A stretch of 64,000 nt of DNA from Thioclava sp. SK-1 (GCF_001705665.1 NZ_MDHA01000053.1:124001-188000), one strand, 5' to 3'. Shown: positions 37,058 through 47,656, numbered from the stretch's first letter. A program made the numbers and translations. Notes: generated from the sequence alone by a model not told the origin.

Positions 37058-38845
37058 ATGCCTCAGCGTCCGCCTGCCGTGCCGAACCTGCCTAACCCGC
37101 CGCACTGGGGGGCGCGTTGGTTGCCCGACACCCCCGGTATCGTGCAGTTTTCAATCTGGGCGCCCAATGCCGCATTGGTTCGGCTGTGGCTTGCAGATGC
37201 CGTGTTTGAGATGACATGCGCCGATGGTTGGTTTACCTTGGTCACCGCAGCAGAGCCCCGCATGCCCTATTGTTTTGAGATCGACGGCGTGCGCCGCCCT
37301 GATCCGGCGGCACGGGCGCAAATGGGCGATGTTCATGGCCCATCAAAGCTCCTTCCACCTGCAAAAATGGTTCAAGATTGGGGCGGAAGGTCATGGCAAG
37401 AAACAGTAATTTATGAACTTCATATTGGCAGCTTCACGGCGGAGGGAACCTATGCTGCCTGTGCGCGTGAATTGCCCCGTTTGGCGGATCTGGGCATCAC
37501 CGCGATAGAGCTTATGCCGCTTTCGCAATTCGCAGGGGCACGTGGATGGGGCTATGATGGGGTGTTAATCGCAGCCCCTCATCCTTCCTATGGCACCCCG
37601 GAGGAGCTGCGCGCCCTGATCGCACAGGCGCATCGCCTGGGTATATCCGTCATTTTGGACCTGGTGATGAACCATTTTGGCCCTGACGGGAATTACCTGC
37701 CCTCCTATTGCCAGGAGTTTTTTGAACCCGATCGGCAAACCCCGTGGGGGGCAGCGATTGATTTTTCGGCCCCGCAGGTTCGGGCGTTTTTCATGCAGGC
37801 TGCGCTGGGTTGGATCGCGGATTATGGCTTTGATGGGCTGCGCCTGGATGCGGTGCATCAGATTTGCGATCCATCGCCGCACCATTTCCTTATCGACCTG
37901 TGTGAGACGAGCCGCTCGATTGATTGGGGCCGGCCGATCCATCTGATCACCGAAGATGAACGCAACCTGCCCGATCTGCGCGAAGCCGGGTTTGATGCCG
38001 AATGGAACGATGATTATCACCATGCGATTCATTGTGCGCTCACCGGGGAAAATCAGGGCTATTACGCGCCCTATGCAGTTGATCCGCTTGGCGATCTGGC
38101 GAAATCCTGGGCGCAGGGACATGTTGATCAGGGACAGCCGCGCCCTGCAGGCGCCACACCGCGCGGAGCGCCCAGCGGGCATCTGCCGCCCAGCTGTTTC
38201 GTGAACTCCAACCAGACACATGACCAAATTGGCAATCGTGCGCTGGGTGACCGGCTGACCTGTCTGGCCCCCGCCCAATCCATCCCGGTGATCCATGCTG
38301 CGCTTTTATGTGCGCCATTTATCCCGATGCTGTTCATGGGCGAAGAGGTCGGCTCCACCGCGCCATTCCAATTCTTTTGTGATTTTTCAGGCGATCTGGC
38401 TGAAGCCATCCGAGAGGGCCGTAAAAGAGAGCTGGGCCTGATCGGCATTCCACCCGACCAGATCTCCGATCCAAATGCGGCAGATGTGATGGCCCTGTGC
38501 CATCCGTTCCGCGGCCAATCGCCCGAACGCGCAGGACGAATGCAAGAGCTGACACGGCGCGCGCTGACCCTGCGGCGCACGCGCATCCTTCCCTTGATCC
38601 GCTCAGGTCTGACGAATGCCAGCGTGACGCGGCCAGATGCTCAGACTGTGATTGCGCGTTGGTCAGGCGTGTCCGAGCAGTTGATCATTGCGATGAAATT
38701 GGCGCAGCTGACCAATGGTGAAGAGGCACAGGATTCCCTAACCTACCTGCCTGACCCAATCAGCCGCTGTGTGCCGGCCCTTTCGATTGGGGATTTTCAA
38801 CGCAATCTCTATGCCTTAGCCGTTTATCTGGAGCCTTGCGAATGA
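37058..38845 (+). CDS. treZ: Maltooligosyl-trehalose trehalohydrolase
   Basis: 595 residues, GH13. A carbohydrate-binding N-terminal domain (VQFSIWAPNAALVRLWLAD) is followed by the catalytic barrel with ILDLVMNHFGPDG, the nucleophile in GLRLDAVH, the acid in HLITEDE, and FVNSNQTHDQIGNRAL. It releases trehalose from maltooligosyl-trehalose made by TreY, the next gene. The stop codon overlaps the treY start (ATGA). Confidence 0.95.
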   Translation: MPQRPPAVPNLPNPPHWGARWLPDTPGIVQFSIWAPNAALVRLWLADAVFEMTCADGWFTLVTAAEPRMPYCFEIDGVRRPDPAARAQMGDVHGPSKLLPPAKMVQDWGGRSWQETVIYELHIGSFTAEGTYAACARELPRLADLGITAIELMPLSQFAGARGWGYDGVLIAAPHPSYGTPEELRALIAQAHRLGISVILDLVMNHFGPDGNYLPSYCQEFFEPDRQTPWGAAIDFSAPQVRAFFMQAALGWIADYGFDGLRLDAVHQICDPSPHHFLIDLCETSRSIDWGRPIHLITEDERNLPDLREAGFDAEWNDDYHHAIHCALTGENQGYYAPYAVDPLGDLAKSWAQGHVDQGQPRPAGATPRGAPSGHLPPSCFVNSNQTHDQIGNRALGDRLTCLAPAQSIPVIHAALLCAPFIPMLFMGEEVGSTAPFQFFCDFSGDLAEAIREGRKRELGLIGIPPDQISDPNAADVMALCHPFRGQSPERAGRMQELTRRALTLRRTRILPLIRSGLTNASVTRPDAQTVIARWSGVSEQLIIAMKLAQLTNGEEAQDSLTYLPDPISRCVPALSIGDFQRNLYALAVYLEPCE

Positions 38846-41226
38846 TCTTATCTGGCCTGCGTCCATTGACGGGAACATATCGGTTGCAACTGCGGAATGG
38901 GATGGATTTTTCTGCCGCCTGTCAGCAGCTTGATTATATTGCCGGCTTGGGTGTGTCACATCTGTATCTATCCCCGATTTTCACTGCGCAGACCGGGTCA
39001 ACCCATGGGTATGATGTGACCGACCCGGCGCAGATCGATCCCAGCTTGGGTGGGCGCGCGGGGTTCACGCAGCTGTCGCAACATGCACAACGGCTTGGCC
39101 TATCGGTGATTATCGACATCGTGCCCAATCACATGGCCTTTGGTTTGCAGACGCCTTGGTTGCACGATGTGCTACGCAATGGCGCTGCCTCGCGCTACTA
39201 CAGGCATTTTGATATTGATTGGTCGCGTAAGCTTGTGCTGCCATTCTTGCCGATGCCATTTGAAGATATGCTGCATGGCGGCAATTTTTCTGTGACCATG
39301 GCACCAGATCATCACCCCGTTTTACGTGTCGTATGGGATGGCGGCGGCTTTGATGTGCCGCTGTGCGAGGCGCCTCAATTGGCAACCTCTCCCGTGACCG
39401 ACCCGTCACAGATCCTGGCGGTATTGCAGCGCCAGATTTGGCAGCTGTCATATTGGGAGCAAGAGCGTGACGCGATCAGTCACCGGCGCTTTTTCAACAT
39501 CACCGGGCTGATCGGGCTACGGGTTGAAGATGATCAGGTGTTCGCCGATGCCCATGCGCTGACGTTTGATCTAATTGATGCAGGGCTGGTGCATGGGCTA
39601 CGGGTGGATCATATCGACGGTCTGGCAGATCCGACTGCCTATTGCGTTAAGCTGCGCGAACGGGTTGGGGAACATGTGCCGATCTGGGTTGAAAAGATCC
39701 TGACCGATGATGAACCCTTACCACAAGAATGGCCGGTGGACGGCACCACCGGATATGAAGCCGGACGTCAGATCGCCCGTATTTTAACCCCCGTGGCCGG
39801 CTTGCAGCGCCTTGATTTGGCTTGGCGGGCGGCAACCGGGGAAACTGGGGATTTCCATACCGCCGTCATGCAGGCAAAGTCCGAAATCATCGTGCAGGAA
39901 CTGGCGGCAGAGCTGCATCAACTGATTGCGCTGGGGCATCAGGCCCTTGCCGCGCAATGGGGTGATCAGGTCGGTCCGGAGGCGATGCGCGAAGCTATCC
40001 TTGCGCTTTTACAGCACTTTCCGCGGTATCGGTTGTATATCGGGAGTAAATATCCCGAAATCGCCGGAGATCACGATCTGATGCAACATGTCACGCAACA
40101 GGCCGCTGCCGCTGTGCGTTCTGACCGTGTGGTGCGGGCGTTGGGTGCAATCCTGACTGCCCCCAATGACGATCCAGGCCGCGCCTTTGTGCTGCGATTT
40201 GAACAGGTGACCGGGGCGCTGATTGCCAAAAGCCAAGAGGATACCGCATTCTTTCGTTACAACCTCTTTCTGGCCGCCAATGAGGTGGGTGCAGAACCTG
40301 ATGCAGCTACGCTTGATGTGCCGCAATTTAACAACTGGCTGCAATCACGACAAGCGCAATGGCCACGCGCGCTGACATTGACCTCTTCTCATGACACCAA
40401 ACGGGCGGAGGATGCACGTATGCGTATATTGGCGATAGCGCATTGCCCAGCAGAGTTTGCACAGCTGTTTGATGCGGAATTTGTGCAAATGCCGGGGGTT
40501 CAGGCCAATATTGGCTGGTATGTGGTGCAGTCGGCTTTGGGGCTGTTTGATCCGCGCCGCGATGACATGGCCGACCGTTTGGCGGCCCATATGGAAAAGG
40601 CGCTGCGTGAAGGCAAACAAATCAGCAATTGGATGCATCCTGATCTGACCGCCGAAACCGCTGTATTTGATGGGGCGCGTGCGCTGATTGCGCGGTGGCA
40701 AAAACAGGTCCCGACGCAGGTGCAAAAGATCACGGATCTGGCACAGTCCTTGGGCCTGTTACAGGTTGCATTGAAACATCTGATGCCGGGCGTGCCAGAT
40801 CTGTATCAGGGGTGTGAGCTGGGCGCATATCAATTGACGGATCCTGACAACCGCGAAACGATTGATTTTGCGCGTTTGCGTCAGGGTGCCGCCCTTTCGG
40901 GGTATGATGGTGCAAAGGCGGCTTTGACCGCCCATCTGCTGCAATTGCGTGCCGACCGGGCGGCGTTTTTTGACATGGCAAACGTGTCGATCACTGTGGA
41001 TCAGGATGCGCCCGATCACATGGTTCTGACCCGCCAGCGTGGGGCGGATGATCATGTCATTAAACTGCGGTTCAGCCCAAACCTTGCGTCTGCACCTCAG
41101 CCCATCTCGGGCACAAGCCTTTTGCCAGCAGGGCATCACTATCCGTTTGATCTGGTCGAGGCACCGATGACCAAAGACCTGAGTGCCGCTACCAAACCAC
41201 AACTGATTTTCCCTGTGTCGGGGTAG
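38842..41226 (+). CDS. treY: Maltooligosyl trehalose synthase
   Basis: 794 residues, GH13. Distinctive pieces: GTYRLQLRNGMDF, GLGVSHLYLSPIFTAQTGSTHGYDVTD, the acceptor loop HMAFGLQ, the catalytic LRVDHIDGLADP, WVEKIL, and TSSHDTKRAEDAR. It isomerises the reducing end of maltooligosaccharides to an alpha-1,1 bond. Partner of TreZ, translated with it, and followed by a debranching enzyme that supplies linear chains. Confidence 0.95.
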   Translation: MILSGLRPLTGTYRLQLRNGMDFSAACQQLDYIAGLGVSHLYLSPIFTAQTGSTHGYDVTDPAQIDPSLGGRAGFTQLSQHAQRLGLSVIIDIVPNHMAFGLQTPWLHDVLRNGAASRYYRHFDIDWSRKLVLPFLPMPFEDMLHGGNFSVTMAPDHHPVLRVVWDGGGFDVPLCEAPQLATSPVTDPSQILAVLQRQIWQLSYWEQERDAISHRRFFNITGLIGLRVEDDQVFADAHALTFDLIDAGLVHGLRVDHIDGLADPTAYCVKLRERVGEHVPIWVEKILTDDEPLPQEWPVDGTTGYEAGRQIARILTPVAGLQRLDLAWRAATGETGDFHTAVMQAKSEIIVQELAAELHQLIALGHQALAAQWGDQVGPEAMREAILALLQHFPRYRLYIGSKYPEIAGDHDLMQHVTQQAAAAVRSDRVVRALGAILTAPNDDPGRAFVLRFEQVTGALIAKSQEDTAFFRYNLFLAANEVGAEPDAATLDVPQFNNWLQSRQAQWPRALTLTSSHDTKRAEDARMRILAIAHCPAEFAQLFDAEFVQMPGVQANIGWYVVQSALGLFDPRRDDMADRLAAHMEKALREGKQISNWMHPDLTAETAVFDGARALIARWQKQVPTQVQKITDLAQSLGLLQVALKHLMPGVPDLYQGCELGAYQLTDPDNRETIDFARLRQGAALSGYDGAKAALTAHLLQLRADRAAFFDMANVSITVDQDAPDHMVLTRQRGADDHVIKLRFSPNLASAPQPISGTSLLPAGHHYPFDLVEAPMTKDLSAATKPQLIFPVSG

Positions 41227-41309
41227 CCACCCGTGCTCATTGGCCGTTGCGGGTTGTTTTGTAATCCACTGATCTGACTGCCGTATTCCCCTCAATAAGG
41301 CGTTTTCCC

Positions 41310-43475
41310 ATGCCCAGAAATACCGTCACCCATGGCCAGTTTGACCTGACCGCCGCGCGCCCCACCCAATTGGGCGCGCGCTATGATGGGGAGGGCACGA
41401 ATTTCGCGCTCTTCTCAGATCATGCCACACGGGTAGAGCTGTGTTTGTTTGACGATAGCGGGCAGAATGAAACGGCCCGCATGGCCTTGCCGCAGATGGA
41501 GGGCGGTATTTGGTATGGCTATTTGCCCGGGCTGCGCCCCGGTCAGGCCTATGGCTACCGTGTGCATGGCCCCTGGGCGCCCGAACAGGGCCACCGGTTT
41601 AACCCATCCAAATTGCTTCTTGATCCCTATGCGATGGAAATGCGTGGGTATTGGAATTGGAACGAAGCGGTCTTTGGCTATCCCATGGGCGGCGATGATC
41701 TGGTGATGGATACGCGCGATTCCGCCCCTTTTGTGCCCAAAGCCGTGGTAACGGACCCGACCTTTGATTGGGATGCAGATCGTGCCTTGGACACGGGTTG
41801 GTCATCCACCCTTATCTATGAGGCGCATGTGAAAGGGCTGACCCAACGCCACCCCGGGGTTGCACAAGCTGATCGTGGCACATTTGCGGGGTTGGGATCT
41901 GAGGCCGTGATTGAGCACCTGTTAAAAATCGGGGTAACGGCGATAGAGCTGCTGCCAATTCATGCGATGGTTCATGACAACCACCTGACCGAAAAGGGCC
42001 TGTCCAATTACTGGGGATATAATTCTATAGGATTTTTCGCCCCCAATCGTGCCTATCTTCGCGGTGAAAAAATCGCAGAGCTGAAACAGGTGATCAAACG
42101 GCTGCACAAAGCCGGGATCGAGGTGATCTTGGATGTGGTGTATAACCACACGGCCGAGGGGAACCATATGGGCCCGACCCTGTCGTTCAAAGGCATCGAC
42201 AACGCGTCTTATTATTTGCTGAGTGCGGAAAACCCACGCTATGGCTATGATACAACCGGCACAGGGAACACGTTGAATATGGCGCATCCGATGGTATTGC
42301 GCATGGTGATGGATTCGCTTCGTTACTGGGTCGAGGCGATGCATGTCGACGGGTTTCGCTTTGATCTGGCATCCACCTTGGGGCGTGAACCTGATGGTTT
42401 TGAACGCGAAGGCGCCTTTTTCAACGCGCTGCGTCAGGATCCGGTTTTATCGGCTGTGAAATTGATCGCAGAGCCCTGGGATGTTGGCGATGGTGGGTAT
42501 CAGGTGGGGGGATTCCCCTGGCCCTTCCGTGAATGGAACGACAAGTTTCGCGATGATTTGCGCGCGTTTTGGCGCCGCGATCCGGGGCAAATTGGTCGGG
42601 TGAGTCAGCGACTTTTGGGCTCTCCGACGCAGTTTGACCATTCACGGCGCCCTGCGACCAGCTCGGTCAATTTTCTGGCCGCGCATGATGGGTTCACGCT
42701 GATGGATACGGTCAGCTATAATGACAAACATAATATGGCCAATGGCGAAGATGGTCGCGACGGTCATGATCATAATATCTCGGATAATATGGGGGCCGAG
42801 GGGAACACGCAGGATAGGCAGATCACTGCCGCGCGCGCACGCCGTATCAAGGCGATGCTGGGCTCTTTATTTGTCAGCCAAGGCGTGCCGATGATGCTGG
42901 CCGGTGATGAACTGGGCAATACACAAAACGGAAATAACAACGCCTATTGTCAAGATAATGAGGTCAGCTGGATTGATTGGGATACGGCTGACCCAACCCT
43001 GATCGACGCAGTGTCCGCCTTGTCGCAGCTGCGCCGGGACTGGCGTGATTGGCTTGCGCCGCTGCGGTTTTCGCGTGCGCCAGGTGACGGCGCTGGGCCA
43101 CAACGTACGCAGATCGAATGGTGGCATCCTGCAGGCCACCCCATGACCGAAGAGGAATGGTCTGACGCGGCATTGGGCTGCATTGGTTTGCGGATTGCGC
43201 CATTCTCTAAGGACGCGCCCTCGCCCGATGGCAAAGACCCCACAACACAATTATTGATCGTTTTGAACGCCGCCGACGATGGGCAATTTACCCTGCCTCC
43301 GGCCGACCCAATGGCCCCGGCACAGGCACCAGCCGCCGCCGATAAGATCCCATCGGGGGTAGCCTGGCATCAGATCATTGATACCAGCCGTGACCCGATC
43401 AAGCTGGATCGTTTGGCGCAACCTGTCGAAGATATTCCCGGCCAAAGCCTGTGCGTTTACAATACCTCTTCCTAA
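41310..43475 (+). CDS. glgX: Glycogen debranching enzyme
   Basis: 721 residues, GH13 isoamylase type. The CBM48 start is PTQLGARYDGEGTNFALFSDHA; catalytic segments are VILDVVYNHTAEGN, VDGFRFDLASTLGRE, LIAEPWDVG and FLAAHDGFTLMD. It hydrolyses alpha-1,6 branches of glycogen; in a treZ-treY setting it is often called TreX. The three genes together turn glycogen into trehalose. Glycogen-synthesis genes are not in this window. Confidence 0.94.
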   Translation: MPRNTVTHGQFDLTAARPTQLGARYDGEGTNFALFSDHATRVELCLFDDSGQNETARMALPQMEGGIWYGYLPGLRPGQAYGYRVHGPWAPEQGHRFNPSKLLLDPYAMEMRGYWNWNEAVFGYPMGGDDLVMDTRDSAPFVPKAVVTDPTFDWDADRALDTGWSSTLIYEAHVKGLTQRHPGVAQADRGTFAGLGSEAVIEHLLKIGVTAIELLPIHAMVHDNHLTEKGLSNYWGYNSIGFFAPNRAYLRGEKIAELKQVIKRLHKAGIEVILDVVYNHTAEGNHMGPTLSFKGIDNASYYLLSAENPRYGYDTTGTGNTLNMAHPMVLRMVMDSLRYWVEAMHVDGFRFDLASTLGREPDGFEREGAFFNALRQDPVLSAVKLIAEPWDVGDGGYQVGGFPWPFREWNDKFRDDLRAFWRRDPGQIGRVSQRLLGSPTQFDHSRRPATSSVNFLAAHDGFTLMDTVSYNDKHNMANGEDGRDGHDHNISDNMGAEGNTQDRQITAARARRIKAMLGSLFVSQGVPMMLAGDELGNTQNGNNNAYCQDNEVSWIDWDTADPTLIDAVSALSQLRRDWRDWLAPLRFSRAPGDGAGPQRTQIEWWHPAGHPMTEEEWSDAALGCIGLRIAPFSKDAPSPDGKDPTTQLLIVLNAADDGQFTLPPADPMAPAQAPAAADKIPSGVAWHQIIDTSRDPIKLDRLAQPVEDIPGQSLCVYNTSS

Positions 43476-43591
43476 ATTCCTTGATTTATCAAAGGATTTA
43501 CTAAATAACACCAGGAGAGGCCGTAATGTTTTCTGCGGGCCGTAATGAGTTTCCCCGTGTTTTTTAGCTGACCTTTCGATGAGACGTGCGA

Positions 43592-44221
43592 ATGGAGCCC
43601 GATCAAAAAATTCTGCTTGATGCGATGGGGGCGTTTAACCTGATGTCTTGGCCACTGCCGCTGGTGACCAATGTGGCGGGGCTGGTTGTTGTTGTCGCCT
43701 GTATCGCGCATCGCTTTCAAACCGCACGGCTGATTTTCGGGATTTTGGCCGGGATGTGTATGGTATCCGCGATTTTCACTTCGCAGTTACATGGGGCCTT
43801 AGCGCTAGCCCCCTTTCTGACATTGATGTCGGTCATACAAGGCACCGCGTTTTTGCTGGTCGCAGTAGGCTGCGATCCGCCGCCGCAACCGCGTTTTTCA
43901 AGCAGTTGGTATTCCATAGCGGGATTGACGATCATGCTTGTGGTGCTGTGCCTGTATCCTTTTTTGGGCAGCTGGGCAGGCTACCATTGGCCGCGGATCG
44001 CGTTTTTGGGTATTCAACCTGTTCCGACGATGATGTTCACCATCGGAGTCTTGCTGCAAATTTGTCGGTCGCGCGTTTGGAAATTTATGATCGTGCCATT
44101 GCTGTGGATGGTGTTAGTGGCGCTGACATGGCGCGATAAGGGGATGTTCCATGACAGTATCGCGTTTGCACCTTTGGCGCTTGGGCTGATTTATGTCTGG
44201 CCAAGGCGTATGCGAAATTGA
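43592..44221 (+). CDS. Integral membrane protein of unknown function
   Basis: 209 residues with six to seven hydrophobic segments (e.g. VAGLVVVVACIAHRF, GILAGMCMVSAIF, IAGLTIMLVVLCLYPFL, IVPLLWMVLVALTW) and no conserved motif I can name. An ATG at 43592 and a GTG at 43586 are both possible starts; the ribosome site is weak. Isolated between glgX and tRNA-Val. The segment layout is like small YhhN- or DUF-type membrane proteins, but I do not assign one. Confidence 0.6.
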   Translation: MEPDQKILLDAMGAFNLMSWPLPLVTNVAGLVVVVACIAHRFQTARLIFGILAGMCMVSAIFTSQLHGALALAPFLTLMSVIQGTAFLLVAVGCDPPPQPRFSSSWYSIAGLTIMLVVLCLYPFLGSWAGYHWPRIAFLGIQPVPTMMFTIGVLLQICRSRVWKFMIVPLLWMVLVALTWRDKGMFHDSIAFAPLALGLIYVWPRRMRN

Positions 44222-44289
44222 TCACGTTTATATTTGAAATTATGACGTAATATCAATTTGTTGGAAGGCGAATTTCATGTAAAAGTTTA

Positions 44290-44364
44290 TGGTGGGCGAT
44301 GAGGGATTTGAACCCCCGACATCATCGATGTGAACGATGCGCTCTACCACTGAGCTAATCGCCC
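44290..44364 (-). tRNA. tRNA-Val (anticodon CAC)
   Basis: Minus-strand cloverleaf with acceptor stem GGGCGAT/ATCGCCC, anticodon stem CATCG/CGATG with loop TTCACAT (CAC), T-arm GGGTTCAAATCCC (in part) and encoded CCA. Length 75 nt. It is the second valine tRNA of the window, with the UAC isoacceptor near 0.4 kb. Confidence 0.95.
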
Positions 44365-44522
44365 TTCCATGGCGTGCCTTGTAGCTTTGCTGTTCAAGGC
44401 GTTCAAGGGGGCAAACACATTTTATCAAAGATTATTCCTGCAAAACGGGCGGATATGCAGCGAACTGCGCCCCCGCCCATTCTGAACGTGATCATCGGCC
44501 CTAATTGGGCATAAAAACGGGT

Positions 44523-44897
44523 TTAGTTCTCGTCATACTCGTCTTCTGCGGGCGTATCAGCCGCCGCGTCGGGCGCATTGGCAGAGGGTGTCTTGCGGCG
44601 CATCCGTACGATCAGCAGCTCCCCATCAGGCTTTTCTTCCCGGCGTCCCACACGAAGCTTGCCCAAAGGCGGCAAAGCCAGAGATTCCTCTGCTGAAAGC
44701 GCTTCGCCCAGCTCCTCCAGTATCGCGTCGAGCGCCTGCTTCATCTCTGAGCGTTTCAGGCTAGAGCGTGCCGTCGCACGGTCCAGAAAGTCTTTCTTGC
44801 GCGTGATCAGCTTGGCGTCAGGCGGGACCATTGCCGCCTCATCCACCGGTGCGTCGGTTAAATCAGTGGCTGTGTCGGCATGTATAGAGGTGGTCAT
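44523..44897 (-). CDS. HU-like DNA-binding protein with acidic tail
   Basis: 124 residues. The central part (RKKDFLDRATARSSLKRSEMKQALDAILEELGEAL, LPPLGKLRVGRREEK, LLIVRMRRK) follows the HU/IHF fold pattern but the usual long DNA-binding arm is short. An alanine-rich N-terminus and an acidic end (TPAEDEYDEN) flank it. The start at 44897 has AGGGA seven bases upstream. Probably a nucleoid-associated accessory protein of the type seen in alphaproteobacteria. Confidence 0.7.
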   Translation of the reverse strand: MTTSIHADTATDLTDAPVDEAAMVPPDAKLITRKKDFLDRATARSSLKRSEMKQALDAILEELGEALSAEESLALPPLGKLRVGRREEKPDGELLIVRMRRKTPSANAPDAAADTPAEDEYDEN

Positions 44898-45094
44898 GTA
44901 TAATCCCTTGTTCATAGATATTTCCCCTTATGACAAAGGGAAACGTTACCACCAGACTATGCCGACACCGTATCGCGTGAAAGCGTCGTTTTGCCATATC
45001 GTGCTGATGACCCGTTCACGATTGGATATGAAGGTAATTTACGCGTAGCACGCGTCGGTTGTGCAAAAAATCACCACATCCCCGTCAAAAACGC

Positions 45095-45124
45095 AAAAAA
45101 GGCGCCCCCGAAGGCGCGCCTTTT
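45095..45124 (-). terminator. Terminator of lon
   Basis: GGCGCGCC and GGGGCGCC with a TTCG tetraloop on the minus strand, followed by six T residues. Confidence 0.85.
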
Positions 45125-45144
45125 CGTTGATTGGCCCAAGGGCA

Positions 45145-47559
45145 TTAATGTGCGGTTGCACCAAGCCCTTCAGATTTTTTGGCCGCTGCGGCTGCGGCGG
45201 CAGCCTCTTCTGCCTCTTCATCCCATTCGATCGGCTCTGGCTGCCGCACAAGTGCGCGTTTAAGAACATCGGTCACATGGGTGACAGGAACGATTTCAAG
45301 ACCTTGTTTCACATTGTCCGGAATCTCGGACAAGTCCTTTTCATTCTCTTGAGGAATGAACACCGTCTTGATGCCACCACGCAGCGCTGCAAGCAGCTTT
45401 TCTTTCAATCCACCGATCGGCATCGCATTTCCGCGCAACGAAACTTCGCCCGTCATTGCGATATCTTTGCGCACCGGAATCCCGGTCAGGACCGACACGA
45501 TGGATGTGACCATCGCAAGACCGGCTGAAGGCCCGTCCTTGGGGGTCGCCCCATCGGGGACGTGAACGTGAATGTCCCACTTCTCAAACCGAGGGGGCTT
45601 CACTCCGATCTCTGGCGCGACTGACCGCACATAGCTGGAAGCTGCGTCGATGGATTCTTTCATCACATCGCCCAGTTTCCCGGTGGTTTTCATCCGGCCC
45701 TTGCCCGGCAAACGCAATGCTTCGATATGCAGCAAATCCCCGCCAACCTGGGTCCAGGCAAGCCCCGTGACCACACCGACCTGATCTTCCATCTCGGCCA
45801 GACCATAACGGTGGCGTTTCACACCCAGATATTCGTTCACCTTGGCGGAATCCACCGTGATATGCTTCACCTGACCTTTGGATTTGATGATCTCTGTCAC
45901 GGCCTTACGCGACAGTTTCGCCAATTCCCGTTCAAGGTTACGAACACCGGCTTCGCGGGTGTAGTAGCGCAGCACGTCCGAAATTGCCTCATCCGTGATG
46001 TCGAATTCGGATTTCTTCAACCCATGCGCCTTCATCTGTTTGGTGATCAGATGCTGACGCGCGATTTCGGTTTTCTCATCCTCGGTATAGCCCGACAATG
46101 AGATGATCTCCATCCGATCCAGCAACGGGCCGGGCATGTTATAGCTGTTGGCCGTTGTCAAAAACATCACGTTCGACAGGTCATATTCGACCTCAAGATA
46201 GTGATCAACAAAAGTGCCGTTTTGCTCTGGGTCCAGGACCTCCAACATTGCCGAGGCCGGATCGCCACGGAAATCTTGTCCCATCTTGTCGATTTCATCA
46301 AGCAAAATCAATGGGTTGGTTGTTTTCGCTTTTTTCAACGCCTGGATAATCTTACCCGGCATGGATCCGATATAGGTGCGGCGGTGGCCGCGAATTTCGG
46401 ATTCGTCGCGTACACCACCAAGTGAGATACGGATGAATTCACGTCCTGTCGCCTTAGCCACAGACCGACCAAGCGAGGTTTTACCAACACCGGGCGGGCC
46501 AACAAGGCACATGATCGGGCCTTTCAGCTTCTGGCTGCGCGCTTGCACCGCAAGATATTCGACAATCCGCTCCTTGACCTTTTCCAGGCCATAGTGATCG
46601 GCGTCCAAGATCGCCTCGGCACGTTCCAGATCTTTCTTCACGCGGGATTTTTTGCCCCACGGGATCGACAGCATCCAGTCAAGATAGTTGCGCACAACGC
46701 TGGCTTCAGCGGACATGGGCGACATGTTCTTGAGCTTTTTCAGCTCGGCTTCGGCCTTTTCCTTGGCCTCTTTTGACAGGTCTGTGGCCGCGATCTTTTG
46801 CTCCAGCTCGGCCAGCTCATTCGAGCCATCCTCACCATCGCCAAGTTCCTTTTGAATGGCCTTCATCTGCTCATTCAAATAATATTCGCGCTGGGTCTTT
46901 TCCATCTGCGTTTTTACACGCGATTTAATCTTTTTCTCGACCTGCAGAACCGAAACTTCGCCCTGCATGAGGCCGTAGACTTTTTCCAGACGTTCGGACA
47001 CGTCCAGCGTCTCTAGCAGCTCTTGCTTTTGGTCGACTTCCAATCCCAAGTGACCGGAGACCAAATCGGCCAGCTCTTCTGGCGCGCGCGTTTCCGCGAT
47101 GGCGGTCATGGCCTCTTCGGGAACATTCTTTTTGATCTTTGCGTAGCGCTCGAACTCATCCGCGACCGAACGCAACAAGGCGCGGATCGTGTCTTCGTCA
47201 CCGACGGTTTCTTCCAACTCAATCGCCTGAGCTTCGAAGAATTCAAGATTTTCAACAAACTCGCTGATGCGCACACGGGTCTTACCCTCGACGAGCACCT
47301 TTACAGTGCCATCGGGCAGCTTCAGCAATTGCAGCACATTCGCCAGCACACCAGTGCGGAAAATGCCCTCTGCTTCGGGTTCATCAACCGAGGGATCAAT
47401 TTGGCTGGCCAACAGGATCTGCCGATCCTCTGACATCACCTCTTCTAGCGCCCGCACCGATTTTTCGCGCCCTACAAACAGCGGCACAATCATATGCGGG
47501 AATACGACGATATCGCGCAATGGCAAGACCGGATGGGTTTTGGGGGACATTTCGGTCAT
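45145..47559 (-). CDS. lon: ATP-dependent protease Lon
   Basis: 804 residues. The N-terminal substrate domain (LPLRDIVVFPHMIVPLFVGREKS), AAA+ module (Walker A GPPGVGKTSLG, Walker B ILLDEIDKMG) and the C-terminal Ser-Lys protease domain (PKDGPSAGLAM) are complete. The C-terminal tail is alanine-rich (EEAEEAAAAAAAAKKS). Lon degrades misfolded and regulatory proteins in the cytoplasm. AAGGA precedes the start, and a sigma-type promoter lies about 70 bp upstream. Confidence 0.98.
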   Translation of the reverse strand: MTEMSPKTHPVLPLRDIVVFPHMIVPLFVGREKSVRALEEVMSEDRQILLASQIDPSVDEPEAEGIFRTGVLANVLQLLKLPDGTVKVLVEGKTRVRISEFVENLEFFEAQAIELEETVGDEDTIRALLRSVADEFERYAKIKKNVPEEAMTAIAETRAPEELADLVSGHLGLEVDQKQELLETLDVSERLEKVYGLMQGEVSVLQVEKKIKSRVKTQMEKTQREYYLNEQMKAIQKELGDGEDGSNELAELEQKIAATDLSKEAKEKAEAELKKLKNMSPMSAEASVVRNYLDWMLSIPWGKKSRVKKDLERAEAILDADHYGLEKVKERIVEYLAVQARSQKLKGPIMCLVGPPGVGKTSLGRSVAKATGREFIRISLGGVRDESEIRGHRRTYIGSMPGKIIQALKKAKTTNPLILLDEIDKMGQDFRGDPASAMLEVLDPEQNGTFVDHYLEVEYDLSNVMFLTTANSYNMPGPLLDRMEIISLSGYTEDEKTEIARQHLITKQMKAHGLKKSEFDITDEAISDVLRYYTREAGVRNLERELAKLSRKAVTEIIKSKGQVKHITVDSAKVNEYLGVKRHRYGLAEMEDQVGVVTGLAWTQVGGDLLHIEALRLPGKGRMKTTGKLGDVMKESIDAASSYVRSVAPEIGVKPPRFEKWDIHVHVPDGATPKDGPSAGLAMVTSIVSVLTGIPVRKDIAMTGEVSLRGNAMPIGGLKEKLLAALRGGIKTVFIPQENEKDLSEIPDNVKQGLEIVPVTHVTDVLKRALVRQPEPIEWDEEAEEAAAAAAAAKKSEGLGATAH

Positions 47560-47627
47560 ACTCGTTCCTTATTTGGCAAAAGGGGCTGGCCCCGATCTCG
47601 GCAGCTTCGCCCTTCCCTATGCACCAA

Positions 47628-47656
47628 TATTTAGGCGGTCAAAGCCGCTGCTTCAA
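47628..47656 (-). promoter_or_regulatory. Promoter of lon
   Basis: On the minus strand TTGAAG (47656-47651) and TAAATA (47633-47628) are spaced by 17 bases. The -35 part GTTGAAG is close to RpoH-type elements, which would fit heat-shock control, but the -10 looks more like sigma-70. Confidence 0.5.

Noticed and set aside
45147-47433. Several long open frames opposite lon and the other large genes
   Set aside because: They mirror real genes on the other strand, have no ribosome sites and no family features.
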